Shown here piece by piece: positions 42,731 to 52,954 of a stretch of 64,000 nucleotides of DNA. Origin of the DNA: CAZPAV01 sp964584755 (GTDB taxonomy: Bacteria; Actinomycetota; Acidimicrobiia; Spongiisociales; UBA5794); assembly GCA_964584755.1 (NCBI GenBank), contig CAZPAV010000002.1:50919-114918 (forward strand), written 5' to 3'. The stretch's first letter is position 1. Each line of letters begins with the position of its first letter. The notes beneath the pieces are model-generated. The model made no database searches, was not told the DNA's origin, and saw nothing but the letters and a program-made list of their open reading frames with translations. The translations under genes and the position numbers were made by a program.

Positions 42731-44037
42731 GGCAACACCATCCTCTCTTCCCTCTCTTCCGGTTCGGACGTGGGGGTCGCGACGGCCCAACGTCGCCAGC
42801 CGAGCCCGACGACGAGCGCGAGGAGGAACGGCACGACCTGGGAGCGTTGGCGGGCGATGATCCCCAGGTTGAAGATCGCGCTGAAGGCGACGACGAACGC
42901 CCCGGTGAACCCGAGGGCGTACAGCAGGTACGGCACCCGTCGCACGACGGCACGGTTGGCCCACATCGTCGGCAGCCGCCACAGGATCATCCCCAGGAGG
43001 AGGAGGCTCTCTGCCGAGCTGAGCAGCATCGCCGGGGAGGAGGCCTCGTAGGGGAGCGGGCGGAAGAGCACCCGGAGCGTCGCCTCGGGGAGATCCAGCG
43101 GTGACGTCGCCGGCTTGCCCACGACGGCCGAACCCCCCTGGGAGGTCCGTCGTTGCTGCTCCTGGAGGAAGGTGTCGAGGCCCTGATCGACGCCCAGGCG
43201 GGCGCTGGCGAGGGGCACGAGGTACACGAGCGCCACGAGGGCGACGGTGGCGACGACGATCCGGGTGGAGCGGCTGCCACCGAGCCGGCTCGCCCGGGCC
43301 AGGAGCACGGCGAGCACCATCGCGCCCACCGCGATCACCGCGACGTGGGGCCGGATGAGCGCCGCGAAGCCGATCCCGGCGCCCATGAGCAGCGGCCCCC
43401 ACACGTGACGACGAGCGAACGCGAGCGCGGTCCCCAGCGACGCGAGCCCCAGGCCGAGGACCAGGAGCGCGTCCTTGCCGATGCTCGAGGGCCAGAAGAT
43501 CATCGTGGGGAGGAAGAAGAGGAGCACGAAGTAGGGAAACGCCCCCCAGTGGGGGACGACGCGTCGGAAGGCGAGGTAGAACGCCACCATGCCCACGAAG
43601 GAGAGCGTGGCGAACATGAGGAAACCGGCGAACATCGGTGGTGTCACGGGCACGTAGAGGAGCCCGGTGATGTGGGCGGTCACCTGGGTGCCGAAGCTCC
43701 CCCGCGACACGGTGGGGACCTCGAGGCTCCGCCAGATCGGCGCGATGGCCACGCCCGTGCGGTGGTAGGCGAACGCGTCCCCGTACCCGTAGTACACCGC
43801 GACCATGAGGTACCGGACCGCCGATCCGGCCATCTTGGCGAGGAACGCCACCGGGAACAGCAACGGCAGCCAGGCGCGGTCCGCGTCGTTCGCCAGCACC
43901 GTCCCCAGCCGAGCCGCCACGAGGGTCCCGACGCCCACGACGGCCACCGCGACCCCGGCGAGGAGCCCCGCGGCGACGGCGGCCGCCGCGGCCACCCCCG
44001 CCACGACGACGAGGACGAGTCCGACGGCGTCCCTCAC
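42727..44037 (-). CDS. Multi-pass membrane protein, candidate glycan polymerase (Wzy-like)
   Basis: A 436-residue protein with about 10-11 membrane helices and one larger extracytoplasmic loop after the eighth or ninth helix (TFLQEQQRRTSQGG region). Conserved-looking segments include FFLPTMIFWPSSIGKDALLVLGLGL and IRPHVA, seen in EpsG/Wzy-like and other glycan-cluster membrane proteins. Position among glycosyltransferases, with a flippase and a Wzz-like gene in the same region, makes a Wzy polymerase role reasonable but unproven. The GTG at 44037 overlaps the GNAT stop. Confidence 0.7.
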   Translation of the reverse strand: MRDAVGLVLVVVAGVAAAAAVAAGLLAGVAVAVVGVGTLVAARLGTVLANDADRAWLPLLFPVAFLAKMAGSAVRYLMVAVYYGYGDAFAYHRTGVAIAPIWRSLEVPTVSRGSFGTQVTAHITGLLYVPVTPPMFAGFLMFATLSFVGMVAFYLAFRRVVPHWGAFPYFVLLFFLPTMIFWPSSIGKDALLVLGLGLASLGTALAFARRHVWGPLLMGAGIGFAALIRPHVAVIAVGAMVLAVLLARASRLGGSRSTRIVVATVALVALVYLVPLASARLGVDQGLDTFLQEQQRRTSQGGSAVVGKPATSPLDLPEATLRVLFRPLPYEASSPAMLLSSAESLLLLGMILWRLPTMWANRAVVRRVPYLLYALGFTGAFVVAFSAIFNLGIIARQRSQVVPFLLALVVGLGWRRWAVATPTSEPEEREERMVLP

Positions 44038-45023
44038 AGCAGCTCCAGATCGCCCAGTGACAACCGCCACACCTCCGGATCGAAGACGTCGACTCCCAGG
44101 TCGCCGAGGTCGGCGAGCGGACGAGCCACGAGACGCAGCGCCGCCACCCGCGGCACCGGCACCATCATCGCGGAGATCGCGGCCCTCCGCGCCCGGGAGC
44201 CGTGCGGGAACGCGGCGACGGTGTACGCCACCCGCGCCGCGCGCACGAGTCGCCGCAGGACCGGGCGCACGTCCTCCCCGAAGGCATCCGACACCACGAG
44301 CTCCCTCCGCCCGCGGCGGACGTTGGCCCGCACGACGACGGCCCCCCCACCCACCCGGAGCATCCGGTACGGGGCGGTGGGATGCCCGGTGAAGCGCCAG
44401 CGGAGGTACCGCTCCCCGCGCGGGGTGCCGAGCCCCACGCACGCCGTCCCCCCTCCCCTGCCGGTGACCGCGCCACGCTCGGGCGGCAGGAGGGCGGGAT
44501 CGACGGGCTCGCCGGCGGGGAGGAAGGCGGCGGGGTCGGGGACCCCCTCCTCCTCCCGGCGGCGGAACCCGGCGGGTCGAGGCCGGACCAGGACCCGGAC
44601 GGGGCCCACGTCGCGCCATCCCATCGTCAGGTACCCGGGACGGGACCGGTCGTTGGGCGTGTTGAAGACGAGCCGGATTCCCGCCGCCGCGGCGACCTCG
44701 AGGGCCTCCATCGTCAACCGGCGAAAGATCCCCCGCCGGCGGAAACGGGGGTGCGTCGCGGTGTCGACGGCCCGTCCACAGCGGAGGACGCCTCCCGGAT
44801 GGGCCAGATCCCACCGCATGAAGGCCCGCAACCCCACCAGGTCTCCGCCCGACTCGGCGACGAGGGCCACCGAGGGGCCGAACGGATTCTCGACGTGCTT
44901 CCAGCGGAACAGCTCCTCGGTCCGTCGCAGCAGCGGTCCCTCGCCGAGCGCCGCCCGCAGGAGGGCCAGGACCGCGGGCACGTCCTCGGCGCGCAGCTCC
45001 CGGACGGTGAGACCCTCACCCAC
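44034..45023 (-). CDS. GNAT-like acyltransferase, paralogue of 21260-22168
   Basis: A 329-residue protein with the same plan as the gene at 21260: FRWKHVENPFGPS, GRAVDTATHPRFRRRGIFRRL, FNTPNDRSRPGY with MGW, then a second lobe ending WRLSLGDLELL. The strong likeness of the acetyl-CoA loop and the end motif shows a duplication. It probably acylates the amino sugar made by the neighbouring aminotransferase. The GTG at 45023 overlaps the GT4 stop by eight bases. Confidence 0.78.
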   Translation of the reverse strand: MGEGLTVRELRAEDVPAVLALLRAALGEGPLLRRTEELFRWKHVENPFGPSVALVAESGGDLVGLRAFMRWDLAHPGGVLRCGRAVDTATHPRFRRRGIFRRLTMEALEVAAAAGIRLVFNTPNDRSRPGYLTMGWRDVGPVRVLVRPRPAGFRRREEEGVPDPAAFLPAGEPVDPALLPPERGAVTGRGGGTACVGLGTPRGERYLRWRFTGHPTAPYRMLRVGGGAVVVRANVRRGRRELVVSDAFGEDVRPVLRRLVRAARVAYTVAAFPHGSRARRAAISAMMVPVPRVAALRLVARPLADLGDLGVDVFDPEVWRLSLGDLELL

Positions 45024-46113
45024 CGAGAACCTCCCGGTAGACGGCCTCGTTGGCGGTCACCATGCGCCCCACCCCGTGCCGTTCCCTGACGAGTGCTTCG
45101 GCGCGGTGCGCCATCGCCCGGGCCCGGGATCGGTCCTCGAGCTGCTCGGCGACGGCCGCGGCGAGCGCCGCCGGGTCCCCGACCGGGACCAGGCGACCGG
45201 TGTCGCCGTCCCGGACGACCGACGGCACTCCCCCGGCGGCCGTGGCGACCACCGGGGTCCCCACGAACATCGCCTCGAGGACGACGAGGGGGAGCCCCTC
45301 GATCCGGGAAGGGTTCACGAAGACGTCGGCGGCGGCGATGATCGACACGGCGTCGGCCCGACGCCCCAGGAAACGGAGCGTGCCGCCGACCCCGGCGGTC
45401 GCGGCGGCGCTCCGGAGGCGAGCGAGGTCCCCGGGGCGCTTCTCCACCCCCACGGACACGACGGCCACCTCGGGGATGCGCCCGGCGAGCTCCACCGTCG
45501 CCGCCACGAGATCGTCGTGCCCCTTGCCCGGCCGGATGTTCCCGACGTGGACGACGAGGGGTCGCGCGCCCTCGATGCCGAGCTCGGCCCGGATGCGCTC
45601 CCGGATGCCGTCCTCGACCTCCACCCACACCCCGTTGGGGACGACCCGTGGCTCCGGGCCCGGGTAGCCGCGCAGCGACGCGGCCACCGCCTCCGACACC
45701 GCGATGACGGCCCGGTTGCGAGCGTACGTCGCGAAGTTCGCCAGCCGCGTCGGGAGCCGGTAGGAGGAGGCCACGTTGTGCTCCGTGTACACCACCGGCG
45801 CGCCGCCGACGAGCCGCGCCATGATCCCCGTCGCCGGGAGGTGGGCGTGGACGAGATCGGGCCGCCACTCCCTCACGAGGCGGCGGAGGCGCCACGTCGC
45901 CCCCCGCGCCGTGCGCCCGGCGCCGAGACACGTCACGGGGATGTCGCGTCCCTCGAGGTCCCCGACGAGCTGATCCTTCCATGGCAGGACGTACGCCACC
46001 CGGTACGCGAAGGCGTCGCGATCCCAGCAGCGCGACCCCTCGCCGACGACCCGTTCCGCCCCGCCGATGCCCAGCCCCTTGATGAGCACGAGCACCCTCC
46101 GCCGGGCCGGCAA
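45016..46113 (-). CDS. Family 4 glycosyltransferase
   Basis: A 365-residue GT-B transferase: LIKGLGIGGAERVV near the N-terminus, HAHLPATGIMARLVG, VHVGNIRPGKGHDDLV and EX7E in IEGLPLVVLEAMFVG. It is typical of capsule and O-antigen transferases. The TTG at 46113 follows the epimerase gene by four bases; a GTG at 46095 is an alternative start, just ahead of LVLIKGLG. Second gene of the operon that starts at 47002. Confidence 0.9.
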   Translation of the reverse strand: MPARRRVLVLIKGLGIGGAERVVGEGSRCWDRDAFAYRVAYVLPWKDQLVGDLEGRDIPVTCLGAGRTARGATWRLRRLVREWRPDLVHAHLPATGIMARLVGGAPVVYTEHNVASSYRLPTRLANFATYARNRAVIAVSEAVAASLRGYPGPEPRVVPNGVWVEVEDGIRERIRAELGIEGARPLVVHVGNIRPGKGHDDLVAATVELAGRIPEVAVVSVGVEKRPGDLARLRSAAATAGVGGTLRFLGRRADAVSIIAAADVFVNPSRIEGLPLVVLEAMFVGTPVVATAAGGVPSVVRDGDTGRLVPVGDPAALAAAVAEQLEDRSRARAMAHRAEALVRERHGVGRMVTANEAVYREVLGG

Positions 46114-46117
46114 GGGA

Positions 46118-47002
46118 TCAGCCCCGTCCCGCGACGTCGTCGAGGAGCCGCTCGAGCCCCGCGGCGAAGGTCGTCTCCGCCCGCCAACCGAGGAGCTCGC
46201 CGGCCGCGGTCGGGTCGACGCGCGCCGGAGGCACGTCCCCCGGTCGCGGCTCGCCGAAGGTGAGCTCGGTGGGGAATCTCGCCACGACGAGCTCGGCGAG
46301 CTCCTTGATGGACGTCGTCTCGGGCGCCACGACGTTCAACGCCCGGCCGTGGACCTCGCTCCGGCAGGCCATCTCGAAGGCGCGGGCGATGTCCCCGGCG
46401 TAGGTGAACTGGCGACCCTGGGAGCCGTCCCCCTGGATGGTGAGAGGCTCACCCCGCCGGGCACGGTCGATGAAGATGCGGAAGACGGAGTTCGGACGGA
46501 GACCCGTCCCGTACGCGGTCCCGAGGCGGAGGGCCAGGACGGGCACCCCCCGCAGCCGGTCGGCGGCGAGGAGGATCTGCTCGCCCCCGAGCTTCGTGAT
46601 GTTGTACGGGTGGTCGGGCCGGCACGGATGCCGCTCGTCGAGCGGCTCGTACTCGGGTTCCCCGTACACCTCCCACGTCGAGGCGTACACCACCTTCGCG
46701 CCGGCGTGTCCCGCGGCGACACCCACGTTCGCCGAGCCGGCGACGTTCACCGCCGCGGCGAGGTCCGGTCGCTCGCCGGCGAGGTACACGTCCCCGATGG
46801 CGCCGATGTGGCAGACGGCGTCGTGACCCGCGACGGCGCCGACCACCGCGTCCTGGTCGAGGAGATCGCCGAGAACGATCGGATACGGCTCACCCTCCCC
46901 CGGGACGAGATCGAATCCGGTGACCTCGTGTCCGCAGGCGAGGAGGTGCTGGGCGACGTGGCGTCCGAGGAACCCCGCGGCTCCGGTGACGAGGATTCTC
47001 AT
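46118..47002 (-). CDS. NAD-dependent sugar-nucleotide epimerase/dehydratase
   Basis: A 294-residue extended SDR with VTGAAGFLGRHVA, an active-site region YASTWEVYGEP and an intact dyad in HPYNITK. RQFTYAGDIARAFEMA and NVVAPETTSIKEL fit nucleotide-sugar 4-epimerases or dehydratases. The ATG at 47002 has AGGGGGAA upstream. It is the first gene of the six-gene minus-strand operon and is divergent from the Wzz-like gene. The exact sugar is not predictable. Confidence 0.9.
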   Translation of the reverse strand: MRILVTGAAGFLGRHVAQHLLACGHEVTGFDLVPGEGEPYPIVLGDLLDQDAVVGAVAGHDAVCHIGAIGDVYLAGERPDLAAAVNVAGSANVGVAAGHAGAKVVYASTWEVYGEPEYEPLDERHPCRPDHPYNITKLGGEQILLAADRLRGVPVLALRLGTAYGTGLRPNSVFRIFIDRARRGEPLTIQGDGSQGRQFTYAGDIARAFEMACRSEVHGRALNVVAPETTSIKELAELVVARFPTELTFGEPRPGDVPPARVDPTAAGELLGWRAETTFAAGLERLLDDVAGRG

Positions 47003-47077
47003 GGCGTTCCCCCTGTCGATCGTCGTACGGCCCGGCGCGCCGCGCCCCCCGCGAGCCGGCCCCACGACCGGCACGCC

Positions 47078-47083
47078 AATCTA
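47078..47083 (-). promoter_or_regulatory. -10 box TAGATT for the 47002 operon
   Basis: TAGATT on the minus strand lies about 75 bases before the ATG at 47002 in the 225-base divergent gap, the largest intergenic stretch in the window. The -35 region is weak. Confidence 0.4.
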
Positions 47084-47130
47084 CCATCGCCGTCCCCACA
47101 AGCGACACCGGACGTGTGTCCTCGACCACC

Positions 47131-47158
47131 TTCCGTAGTCGACGGCACCCGGTAGGGT
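47131..47158 (+). promoter_or_regulatory. Promoter of the Wzz-like gene
   Basis: TTCCGT (47131-47136) and TAGGGT (47153-47158) are separated by 16 bases and lie about 70 bases before the ATG at 47228. An overlapping TATCCT (47158-47163) is an alternative -10. The leader then holds GACGGG/CCCGTC-type short inverted repeats and a purine-rich GGGGGGCAGGACGG before the start. Confidence 0.4.
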
Positions 47159-47227
47159 ATCCTCCCGTCGGCAAGTGCCCGACGAGACCGACGGGCGCCA
47201 TCGGGCCGACGACGGGGGGCAGGACGG

Positions 47228-49093
47228 ATGAGTTCCAATCGCTTGCAGCGCATCGTGCGGACCCGCTGGTGGGTGCTCGTCCTCATCGCGATCGTGTCCG
47301 TCTTCGTCGCCTCCTCGCTGGTCACCGCCCGCAACGCCAACATCCCCGCCCGCCGGGCGACCGCCCCGATCACGTATCACCGGCTCCTCGGGGAGCTCGA
47401 CGACCAGAACCTCACCGCCCGCCTGCGCGAGGCGGAGGTGGCGGCCCGCGATCTCAACGCGGCGGAGCTCTCCGGGGGTGGGGGTCCGCTCGCGCCCTGG
47501 AGCGAGGGTGAGATCGTCCTCGACGAGCGCGACAAGCAGCTCGTCTTCATCGGACGTGGCGACACCGACGCGGCGGCCATCGGGGTGGCGACCTCGATGC
47601 GGGACCGCTTCCTCGCCGATCGCCCCCTCGACCAGACCTCGGAGCTCGAGACGCGGATCACCGCCGCGGCGCGGCAGCTCGCCGACGTCGACGCCCGCCT
47701 CAGCGCGGCGACGACCACCCTGCCCCCCACCGACGCCGACGTCGCCGCGCAGGCGCGGATCGCCGAGCTCCGCGCCGCCATCGCCGCCCTCGGCTCCCGC
47801 TACGGCACGCTCACGGTGGAGGCCATCGCCCCGGTGACCCGCACCCGCGACGAGGTCCTCGCCGAACGCGACACGGTCCACGACCAGCTCCTCGCCGACC
47901 AGATCGAGCTCACCACCCTCCTCGAGACGGCCGACACGGCACCGGAGCCGTCGCTCGATCCGACCCAGCTCGCCGTCCTCCAGGCGCAACGGGATCAGCT
48001 CCAACTCGCCCTGAACGACCTCATCCTCCAGCGGATCCAACAGGAGCCGATCGGGGAGGTCGACGCGGTGGAGACGGGCCCGTCCGGCATCGCTCCCATC
48101 CCGGCGCTCCCTACGAGGATCGTGGCGGTCCTCGCCGGGATCCTCGTCGGCCTCGTCGGACTCGTCCTCGTCGACCGGGCCCGCCGCCCCCTCTGGTCCC
48201 TCGTCGACGTGCCGGAGCCGTTCCGTCTCGCCGAGGTCCCCGCTCGACGGACCAGCTCCAGCCGGGACGCCCGGCCCTGGTACCTGGCGACGTCCGTGGG
48301 GCGGCGCAAGGGCGCGGTCCAGGAGCTGCGCTCCAGCATCGAGGGCCTGCCGGGCTTCGGGGAGCGCCTCTCGGTGGGCCTCGCCGCCCTCGGTACCGGC
48401 TCGCGCGAGGTCCATGAGCTCGCCGCCGACCTCGCCTACGCGACGGCGGGTTCGGGGGCCCGCGTGCTGCTCCTCGACGCGGACCTCGACCACCCCACCG
48501 ATCTCGTCGAGTACCGGGGCCCGCGGGTCCCCCTCTCCGATGCCCTGGAGCATCCCGAGCGCATCCTCGCGCCCGCGGTCACGCGCGCCGAGCGCGGCTC
48601 GGGGGTGGCGTCGCTCCGCTTCGTGACCGATCCCGGGCGGGGCCCCGACCTCCTCTCCCAGCCGGGCTTCCTCGTGTTCCTCGATCAGGCCCGCGAGGCC
48701 TTCGACGTGGTCATCGTCGCCTCCCCACCGGTGGGCAGTGCCGCCTACCACGTCCTCAGCCAACGCCTCGACACCATGGTCCTCGTCGCCGCCGGTGGCA
48801 CCACGTCCCGCGACGAGGCACTCGGCGCGCTCCGCTCCCTCCAGAGCCGGCGTGCGGAGCCGCTCGGCATCGCTCTCCTCACCCCGCGGGCGGTCCCGAC
48901 GATCCGTGTCCCGGGAGCGACGCGACCCCTCCTCGACGCCGCCCGGCCGGCACCGCGCGAGTCGAGCTTCGCCGAGCGGCTCCGCAAGGTCGGTGTCGTG
49001 GGACCCGACGAGCAGGACGATCCGGGCCCGGCCGGCGGATCGACGCCGCCTCAGCAGGGGAAGCCGGTCGTTGCCGACCGCGAGCTCGACTGA
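47228..49093 (+). CDS. Wzz-like chain-length protein with degenerate BY-kinase domain
   Basis: A 621-residue protein. Membrane helices at about 14-31 and 298-315 flank an extracytoplasmic coiled-coil region (about 140-270), the layout of polysaccharide co-polymerases. Residues 380-560 resemble the bacterial tyrosine-kinase ATPase: Walker A' VLLLDADLD is kept at 413-421. The P-loop, normally PGEGKST, reads LGTGSREV at 388-395 without the Lys, and no C-terminal tyrosine cluster is present. It is probably a non-kinase scaffold controlling chain length. It overlaps the deacetylase gene by 23 bases. Confidence 0.85.
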   Translation: MSSNRLQRIVRTRWWVLVLIAIVSVFVASSLVTARNANIPARRATAPITYHRLLGELDDQNLTARLREAEVAARDLNAAELSGGGGPLAPWSEGEIVLDERDKQLVFIGRGDTDAAAIGVATSMRDRFLADRPLDQTSELETRITAAARQLADVDARLSAATTTLPPTDADVAAQARIAELRAAIAALGSRYGTLTVEAIAPVTRTRDEVLAERDTVHDQLLADQIELTTLLETADTAPEPSLDPTQLAVLQAQRDQLQLALNDLILQRIQQEPIGEVDAVETGPSGIAPIPALPTRIVAVLAGILVGLVGLVLVDRARRPLWSLVDVPEPFRLAEVPARRTSSSRDARPWYLATSVGRRKGAVQELRSSIEGLPGFGERLSVGLAALGTGSREVHELAADLAYATAGSGARVLLLDADLDHPTDLVEYRGPRVPLSDALEHPERILAPAVTRAERGSGVASLRFVTDPGRGPDLLSQPGFLVFLDQAREAFDVVIVASPPVGSAAYHVLSQRLDTMVLVAAGGTTSRDEALGALRSLQSRRAEPLGIALLTPRAVPTIRVPGATRPLLDAARPAPRESSFAERLRKVGVVGPDEQDDPGPAGGSTPPQQGKPVVADRELD

Positions 49094-49910
49094 GCCCTCG
49101 CGACGACCGCGCCGGCCGCTTCGGTCCGCCGTCAAGCAGCTCGCCGCCCTGGTGGAGGCCGGACGGCCCCGTCGTCCCGGGCCTCGGATCCTCATCTACC
49201 ACCAGGTCGGGACGAGCCTCGGCCGGGAGATGGAGGTCCCTCTGGCGGGGTTCCTCGCCCAGCTCGACGTCCTCGCCGCCGAGGGGAGGATCGTGTCCCT
49301 GGAGGAGGCGGTGGCCCGGATCGGCACGCCCGGGGACGATCGCCTCTTCGTCCTCACCTTCGACGACGGGTACGCCGACGTCTACCACAACGCCTTCCCA
49401 CATCTCGTCGACCGCTCCCTCCCCTTCACGGTGTACCTGACCACCGCCCCCATCGAGGCCGAGGCGCCGCTCCTCGGCCACCCGGAGGCCACGCCGTTGC
49501 GATGGCCGCAGGTACGCGAGATGGTCGCCTCGGGCCTCGTCACCGTGGGAGCCCACACCCACCGTCACCCCGACCTCCGGGCCCTCGATCCCACCGCGGT
49601 GGCGGAGGAGCTCGACCGCTCGAACGGCCTCATCGAGGAACGGCTCGGGCTCCGTCCCCGCCACTTCGCCTACCCGAAGGGGTGGTGGGCCCCGCAGGCC
49701 GAACCCGAGATCCGCCGCCGCTACGACACCGCGGTGCTCGGCGAGGGACCCCCGCTCACCGCAGCCACCGATCCCTTCCGTCTCCATCGCGTCGCCGTCC
49801 TCGCCGGCGACGGCATGCGCTTCTTCTGCCGCAAGCTGGAGACCGGACTCGTCCTCGAGGAGCGTCTCCGGCGTGTGGTGCGACGGTACCGCGGGCCGAG
49901 CCCCGCCTGA
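49071..49910 (+). CDS. Polysaccharide deacetylase (NodB-type)
   Basis: A 279-residue carbohydrate-esterase-4 protein with LIYHQVG, the metal Asp motif TFDDGYAD starting at residue 96, histidines in VGAHTHRHPDL and FAYPKGWW. The motifs are intact, unlike the deacetylase at 23295. The TTG at 49071 is favoured by AGGGGAAG eight bases upstream and by coupling to the Wzz-like gene. No signal peptide is obvious, though the N-terminus is basic. It closes the polysaccharide region and converges on the LpdA-like gene with a five-base gap. Confidence 0.85.
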   Translation: MPTASSTEPSRRPRRPLRSAVKQLAALVEAGRPRRPGPRILIYHQVGTSLGREMEVPLAGFLAQLDVLAAEGRIVSLEEAVARIGTPGDDRLFVLTFDDGYADVYHNAFPHLVDRSLPFTVYLTTAPIEAEAPLLGHPEATPLRWPQVREMVASGLVTVGAHTHRHPDLRALDPTAVAEELDRSNGLIEERLGLRPRHFAYPKGWWAPQAEPEIRRRYDTAVLGEGPPLTAATDPFRLHRVAVLAGDGMRFFCRKLETGLVLEERLRRVVRRYRGPSPA

Positions 49911-49915
49911 GCCGC

Positions 49916-51283
49916 CTACTCGGCCGCCTCGGAGATGCTCTCGGCGAGCGAGGGGTGCACGAGGAGCGTCTCGACGAGGACGTCGACCCGGAGGCGTCCC
50001 TGGACGGCGAGGGCGATCGGCGCGATGAGCTCGGAGGCGTGATGTCCGACGACGGTCCCACCGAGCACGATCCGCGTGGCCGGATCCGAGATGACCTTGA
50101 CGAACCCGGTGGGATTCCCCTGGATGAGGGCCCGGGGATTCGCCGCGAACGGCACCTTCGTGATGCGGACCTTGCGGCCCTCGGCCGCGGCGTCCACCTC
50201 CTCGAGGCCCACCGAGGCGATCTCCGGGTCGGTGAAGATGGCCTGGGACACCTTGCGGTACTCGAGCGGCTTCACCTGGAAGCCCAGCGCGTGGCGCGCG
50301 ATCTTCCTCCCCTGCATCGCCGCCACCGACGAGAGGGGGAGCTGTCCGGTCACGTCGCCGGCGGCGTAGATGTGCGGGAGCGACGTCCGCTGGTACTCGT
50401 CCACGCGCACGTATCCGCCCTCGACCCGAATGCCCACCTCCTCGAGGCCGACACCCTCACTGTTGGGGATCGATCCCACCGCGAGCAGCACGTGGCTCCC
50501 GGTGACCCGGCGGCCGTCCTCGGTCTCCACGACGACCCCGTCACCCTCGCGTCGGGCCGCGGCGGCGCGACTGCCCTTGAGCAGCTCCACCCCTCGGGAG
50601 AGGAAGCCGTCCTCGAGCACCATGGCGACCTCGGGATCGCGATGCGGCAGGATGTGATGCCGACTCACGAGGAGCGTCACCCGGGAGCCGAGGCTCGAGA
50701 AGATGTGCACCATCTCGACACCGGTGACGCCCGACCCCACCACGACGAGGTGCTCGGGGAGCTCGGTGAGGTGGTAGGCGCGGCGGGTCGTCATGATCCG
50801 CTCCTCGTCCACCTCGGCCCAGGAGGGCACGCGGGGACGCGATCCGGTGGAGACGAGGGCGCGATCGAATCGGATCTCGACCTCCTCCCCGTCCTCGGTC
50901 ACCACGGCGGCGGAGTGCGCGCCGGTGAGCCGTCCCCGCCCCCGGATGATCCGCACCTCCTGGGATTCGAGCATGTCGGAGAAGCCGGCGGCGAGACGCC
51001 GGGTGATCCCCTCCAGGTGGTCGGCGAGACGCTTCATGTCCAGCGTGACCGCACCCGGATCCGAGATCCCCAACGCGGCGGCGGCCCGCACCGCGGCGAG
51101 CCGGGCGGAGCTGGCGACCATGGCCTTGGAGGGGATGCAGTCCCAGAGGTGGGCCGCGCCGCCCACGATGTTCTCCTCGACGAGCGTCACCTCGGCGCCG
51201 AGGGTGGCTGCCATCGTCGCCGCGGCGTGGCCCGCGGGCCCGCCGCCGATGACGAGGAACGAGACCGTGGGTTCGTCGAGCAT
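49916..51283 (-). CDS. lpdA: LpdA-type NAD(P)H:quinone reductase (lipoamide-dehydrogenase fold)
   Basis: A 455-residue flavoprotein disulfide reductase. It has the FAD fold VIGGGPAGHAA, an NAD(P) fold VVGSGVTGVEM, YAAGDVTG and the C-terminal HPSLAE. The redox motif normally CLNVGC reads AHLWDC (residues 44-49), so the first cysteine is missing. Mycobacterial LpdA (Rv3303c) has the same loss and reduces quinones rather than lipoamide. The ATG at 51283 is preceded by GGGAGGG. It lies just downstream of the acyl-CoA mutase gene. Confidence 0.88.
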   Translation of the reverse strand: MLDEPTVSFLVIGGGPAGHAAATMAATLGAEVTLVEENIVGGAAHLWDCIPSKAMVASSARLAAVRAAAALGISDPGAVTLDMKRLADHLEGITRRLAAGFSDMLESQEVRIIRGRGRLTGAHSAAVVTEDGEEVEIRFDRALVSTGSRPRVPSWAEVDEERIMTTRRAYHLTELPEHLVVVGSGVTGVEMVHIFSSLGSRVTLLVSRHHILPHRDPEVAMVLEDGFLSRGVELLKGSRAAAARREGDGVVVETEDGRRVTGSHVLLAVGSIPNSEGVGLEEVGIRVEGGYVRVDEYQRTSLPHIYAAGDVTGQLPLSSVAAMQGRKIARHALGFQVKPLEYRKVSQAIFTDPEIASVGLEEVDAAAEGRKVRITKVPFAANPRALIQGNPTGFVKVISDPATRIVLGGTVVGHHASELIAPIALAVQGRLRVDVLVETLLVHPSLAESISEAAE

Positions 51284-51297
51284 GTCCCTCCCGGGCG

Positions 51298-52854
<1,557 letters not shown>

Positions 52855-52880
52855 GACGGTGCCTTCTCCGGGATGGCTCC

Positions 52881-52905
52881 TATGCTTTTCGCGGGCTCGA
52901 TGCTA
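52881..52905. promoter_or_regulatory. Divergent promoter region, mutase and PBP genes
   Basis: The 100-base gap contains TATGCT (52881-52886) on the plus strand and TAGCAT (52900-52905) on the minus strand, both -10-like. They face the PBP and mutase genes respectively. Leaders of about 50-60 bases would result. Confidence 0.35.
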
Positions 52906-52954
52906 CCCAGCGGGGAACCCTCCGGCCCCTCGTGACGTCTCTCTCCGGGAGCCC

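Noticed and set aside
43153..46263. A 1036-codon open frame on the plus strand, and other very long open frames opposite known genes (for example 6272-8530 and 17823-19370)
   Set aside because: They lie opposite well-supported genes and have low-complexity Arg/Gly/Glu-rich translations, the usual result of very high GC third positions.
21260..49910. The glycan block as a recent mobile island with attachment sites
   Set aside because: No integrase, transposase, tRNA end or flanking direct repeat was found, and base composition by eye matches the flanks.
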